Shown here piece by piece: positions 7,352-9,937 of a DNA stretch of 9,937 bases (the first letter of the stretch is position 1; every line of letters begins with the position of its first letter). Position numbers and translations under genes: made by a program. Below the pieces are notes generated by a model. It saw only the letters and a program-made list of their open reading frames with translations, searched no databases and had not been told where the DNA came from. The stretch spans positions 1-9,937 of the forward strand of contig CAAEKQ010000041.1 of NCBI GenBank assembly GCA_900756575.1. Direction: 5' to 3'. Source of the stretch: an uncultured Oscillospiraceae bacterium. Its GTDB lineage: Bacteria > Bacillota > Clostridia > Oscillospirales > Oscillospiraceae.

Positions 7352-9673
7352 TTAATCGCGGGCGCTGAGATCGGAGAATTCCACCTCCACCACAGTGCCC
7401 TGTTCCACGGTCTCTCCGGCTGCGGGAGACTGCCGGGTGGCCAAAATGGTGTTCTGACCGCCCACTGCGCCAATGATCTTCATATAAAGTCCCGCATCGG
7501 TGAGGAGCTTGCTGGCGGTTTCCGCGTCCTTTCCGGTGACGTCCGGCACCAAAATGGCCGTGTCCTCCGGCTGCTGATCCAGATACAGCACCGTTTCGCT
7601 GCCGCCCGGAATCACGGCCCCCCCGGCTGGAACCTGCGCCGTGACCGTTTCGCCTGTGCCCACCGTCCGGCAGGTCAGATTTTTCTCTTTGAGCTGGGCC
7701 TTTGCATCGCTGAGGCTCAGGCCCGTCAGCTCCGGCATGGACACATCCTCCAGCCGTGCCTCCTCCTCGGAATAATCCGGCTGAATGCCCAGATACGGGA
7801 GAATATCCGCCAGCACATTTCGTACCGTGGGCGCGCCCATCTGTCCGCCGGAAATATAGTAGCCGGTTTCCCGGGACGGGGTATCCAGCGCCACCAGACA
7901 GATATATTGGGGGTGATCCATGGGCGCAATGCCCACGAAGGAGACGATTTTATCCTGCACCGGATTGCCGTCCTCGTCGAATACGTCGATTTTCTCCGAC
8001 GTACCGGTTTTTCCGCCGATGCGGTAGCCGGCAATCTGGGCATTTTTTGCCGTGCCCTGGGATACCACGGATTCCAGCAGCTGGCACATGGTCTCGGAGG
8101 TCTCCCTGCTGATGACCTGACGGAGTACCGTCCGCCCCTTGGTCTCCAGCACCTCCCCCTCCGGGGAAAGCACCTGATGCACCACATGTGGCTCCAGCAC
8201 ATAGCCGCCGTTCACCACCGCCGCAATGGCCCGCACCAGCTGAAGCGGCGTAATCTTAAAGGTCTGTCCAAAGGCAGCTGAGGAAAGGGAGGCATAGCTG
8301 TCGGGATTGGCAAGGGTGGCTTCATCAAAGAAGATGCCGCTGGCCTCGCCTCCCAGCTCAATGCCGGTTTTCTCCGTCAGGCCGAACTTATGGACATATT
8401 CATAGAGCTTTTCGCCCCCCAGCCGAATGCCGATGTTGGCAAAGGCCACGTTGCAGGAATTTTGCAGGGCCTCGGCGGTACTCTGCTGCCCATGGCCCGC
8501 AGAACGCCAGCAATGGAGTGCCTTGGTGCGGCCCTTGATGGTGGTACTGCCGCTGCAATAAAAGCTGTCGGATAGGCTCACCGCTCCTTCTTCCAATGCC
8601 GAAGCCAGGGTGATGCTCTTAAAGGTGGAACCTGGCTCATAGCCGTCGGAGATCACCCGATTGCGCCACTGGGTCAGCCGGGCATTGGCCACGGCGGTAT
8701 TGTAGGCGGACAGCAGTTGCTCCTGCAGCTCCCCGGATTCCTCCATGGCCGCCTGATACTGATCTTCCAGTTCCTCCGCCGTCTTGGTGTCGTAAACTAC
8801 CGCATAGTTGTTGGGATCGTAGCTCCCCAGGGTCGCCATGGCGAGAATATCCCCGGAGTTCACGTCCATCACCACCCCGAATGCGCCGTTTTGCACATCG
8901 TATTGAGTGATGGCCTCCTGCATATGCTTTTCCAGCATCTCCTGCACGGTCTGGTCGATGGTCAATACCACATCGCAGCCGTTGACAGAGTCGGCATACT
9001 GCTCAAAATGGAACTGCATCTGCGTTCCGTAGTTGCCCTTTGCAGTGGCAATGGAACCATTGGAGCCGGTGAGGGTTTGATTTTCCGCTGCTTCGATGCC
9101 GTCAAGGCCCGTATTGTCGCTGCCCACAAAGCCAAGCACCTGGGCCGCCAATGTTCCATAGGGATAATACCGGCGGGTATCCGGCTCCAAATACACCCCG
9201 GTGATGGTTTCCTCGCTTAAATAGGCGCGCACCGAGGCCGCTTCCTCCTGCTCCACCTTGCGCTTGATGATTTGATAGCGGTAGCTGGTGTCCTCCATGA
9301 GCGTCCGGATCTTCTCCGCGCTGACATTCAGAAGGGACGACAGCTTGTCCGCAATGGCATCAAGATTCTGCCCGGACAGGCCGAGCTCATTGGGGTCGAT
9401 GCAGACGTTTTCCACATCGGCGCTCATGGCCAGCACATTCATGTTCCGGTCATAGACGGTGCCCCGGGCCGGAGTCACTTTGCTGATGCGGGTCTGATTG
9501 TCTGCGGCCAGCTGGCTGAGGGTATCATACTGCACGATTTGCAGACTCACCAGTCGCCAGAGCAGCGGGATAAACACCGCCACCCCGAACAGCGCCATGA
9601 GCACTGCGGTTCGTTTCAGCACCGTCCGGTTGGCTTTTCCCGCAATCTGCGGTTTTGGAAGGGGACGTTTCAA
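7352..9673 (-). CDS. Class B penicillin-binding protein with two PASTA domains (SpoVD/FtsI/PBP2B type)
   Basis: This monofunctional D,D-transpeptidase cross-links the septal (or spore) peptidoglycan made by its SEDS partner FtsW. The 773-residue protein has a short basic cytoplasmic tail, one membrane anchor at about 20-46, and a dimerisation/pedestal region with the class B signature RGTVYDRN at 70-77. The transpeptidase domain has STFK at 349-352 (nucleophile S349), SCN at 406-408 and KTGT at 555-558. Two C-terminal PASTA repeats follow at about 641-698 and 704-766. A charged helical insert (about 295-335) precedes the active-site serine. Cysteines 388 and 407 lie near the active site. The start is TTG at 9673, chosen because AAAGGAG lies nine bases upstream and the next methionine (26) is inside the membrane helix. 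Position before murE matches spoVD of Bacillus; whether it serves division, sporulation or both is unresolved, so no symbol is given. Confidence 0.93.
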   Translation of the reverse strand: MKRPLPKPQIAGKANRTVLKRTAVLMALFGVAVFIPLLWRLVSLQIVQYDTLSQLAADNQTRISKVTPARGTVYDRNMNVLAMSADVENVCIDPNELGLSGQNLDAIADKLSSLLNVSAEKIRTLMEDTSYRYQIIKRKVEQEEAASVRAYLSEETITGVYLEPDTRRYYPYGTLAAQVLGFVGSDNTGLDGIEAAENQTLTGSNGSIATAKGNYGTQMQFHFEQYADSVNGCDVVLTIDQTVQEMLEKHMQEAITQYDVQNGAFGVVMDVNSGDILAMATLGSYDPNNYAVVYDTKTAEELEDQYQAAMEESGELQEQLLSAYNTAVANARLTQWRNRVISDGYEPGSTFKSITLASALEEGAVSLSDSFYCSGSTTIKGRTKALHCWRSAGHGQQSTAEALQNSCNVAFANIGIRLGGEKLYEYVHKFGLTEKTGIELGGEASGIFFDEATLANPDSYASLSSAAFGQTFKITPLQLVRAIAAVVNGGYVLEPHVVHQVLSPEGEVLETKGRTVLRQVISRETSETMCQLLESVVSQGTAKNAQIAGYRIGGKTGTSEKIDVFDEDGNPVQDKIVSFVGIAPMDHPQYICLVALDTPSRETGYYISGGQMGAPTVRNVLADILPYLGIQPDYSEEEARLEDVSMPELTGLSLSDAKAQLKEKNLTCRTVGTGETVTAQVPAGGAVIPGGSETVLYLDQQPEDTAILVPDVTGKDAETASKLLTDAGLYMKIIGAVGGQNTILATRQSPAAGETVEQGTVVEVEFSDLSARD

Positions 9674-9682
9674 TGGCTAGGA

Positions 9683-9689
9683 CTCCTTT
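9683..9689 (-). promoter_or_regulatory. Shine-Dalgarno site that fixes a TTG start for the PBP
   Basis: AAAGGAG on the minus strand lies nine bases before TTG 9673..9671. An in-frame TAG stands a few bases upstream of the TTG, and no ATG or GTG occurs near this site in frame, so the TTG is the credible initiator. Confidence 0.75.
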
Positions 9690-9735
9690 CCTGGAATCTC
9701 CCTTACTACTATATGCCTTGGAACGTCCCGGATAT

Positions 9736-9937
9736 TCATGGGGTCTGGGCGCCGCGGATGTGGAGGATGAAGAAATCCTCCGGCTGTGGGCGAACCATCC
9801 CCAGTTTTTCTGCTGATTCCGCCAGATAGGCGGGGGTGTAAAGTCGTTTCTGCTGGATTTCCAGCTGTGATTTTTCCTGCCGGAGCTGCGTGAGCGCCTG
9901 CCGTTTTTCTTCGTTGGAGAGGGTCAGCTCATAGCAT
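9736..9937 (-). CDS. ftsL: FtsL-like cell division protein, C-terminal 66 residues (5' end outside window)
   Basis: The right end holds the end of a minus-strand frame stopping at TGA 9738..9736. The 66 visible residues begin with a charged, glutamine- and leucine-rich coiled coil (ELTLSNEEKR, then QALTQLRQEKSQLEIQQKRL), followed by TPAYLAESAEKLGMVRPQPE and a short tail. This matches the C-terminal half of FtsL/DivIC-type proteins: a periplasmic leucine-zipper-like helix ending in an 'A..LGM..P' motif. FtsL pairs with DivIC/FtsB and with FtsQ to activate septal synthesis. Its membrane segment would lie beyond the window. Identification rests on this motif plus its place directly upstream of the PBP, where ftsL sits in most bacteria, after rsmH. 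The following gap of 62 bases to the PBP start shows no clear promoter or terminator. Confidence 0.82.
   Translation of the reverse strand, partial: CYELTLSNEEKRQALTQLRQEKSQLEIQQKRLYTPAYLAESAEKLGMVRPQPEDFFILHIRGAQTP

Noticed and set aside
386..7355. Long open frames on the plus strand (for example 1259..2374, 2308..3459, 3450..4598, 4749..6281 and 6294..7355), up to 510 codons.
   Set aside because: Each is in exact codon register with the minus-strand gene beneath it, so it stays open simply because those GC-rich genes avoid TTA, CTA and TCA codons. The products are rich in H, Q, R and G, resemble no family, lack ribosome sites, and one runs straight across the murE-murF junction.
9674..9735. 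Possible promoter in the ftsL-PBP gap (a TATAGT-like hexamer).
   Set aside because: No -35 element with suitable spacing is visible, and the gap is short within an obvious operon.
1..9937. Signs of a novel defence, mobile or biosynthetic system.
   Set aside because: Every base is accounted for by nine core division and wall genes with intact family motifs and short junctions. There are no terminal repeats, integrase or transposase frames, or compositional islands.

Overview
The window is one block of a dcw (division and cell wall) cluster. All nine recognisable genes lie on the minus strand and are transcribed from the right end to the left end. The order is ftsL (3' end only), a class B penicillin-binding protein with PASTA repeats (spoVD/ftsI/pbpB type), murE, murF, mraY, ftsW/spoVE, murG, ftsQ/divIB and ftsZ (5' end only). 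Genes are separated by 3 to about 120 bases, so nearly everything is coding, and there is no gene-free stretch over 300 bases. I see no tRNA, rRNA, CRISPR array, mobile element or phage gene.

The organism is most likely a GC-rich member of the Clostridia (Bacillota), plausibly an Oscillospiraceae/Ruminococcaceae-type gut bacterium. The evidence is the Firmicutes-style order with a PASTA-bearing PBP just before murE, a DivIB-like FtsQ, strong AGGAGG-type ribosome sites, and a DNPR motif in MurE, which indicates meso-diaminopimelate peptidoglycan. The family-level placement is inference.

The genes form one pathway. MurE and MurF finish the cytoplasmic UDP-MurNAc-pentapeptide. MraY moves it onto undecaprenyl phosphate (lipid I), and MurG adds GlcNAc (lipid II). 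FtsW polymerises the glycan and the PBP cross-links it. FtsL and FtsQ/DivIB hold and regulate the synthase at the septum, and FtsZ builds the ring that positions it.

Three things stand out. First, murD, murB/murC and ftsA, which often sit inside this cluster, are absent at their usual places. Second, the gap before ftsZ holds a near-consensus sigma-A promoter, so ftsZ can be transcribed apart from the upstream operon. Third, the PBP has a cysteine pair near the active site whose spacing resembles the redox-controlled pair described for Bacillus subtilis SpoVD. Long open frames on the plus strand are codon-register shadows. I found no convincing sign of a previously undescribed system; this is an ordinary core region with some lineage-specific detail.
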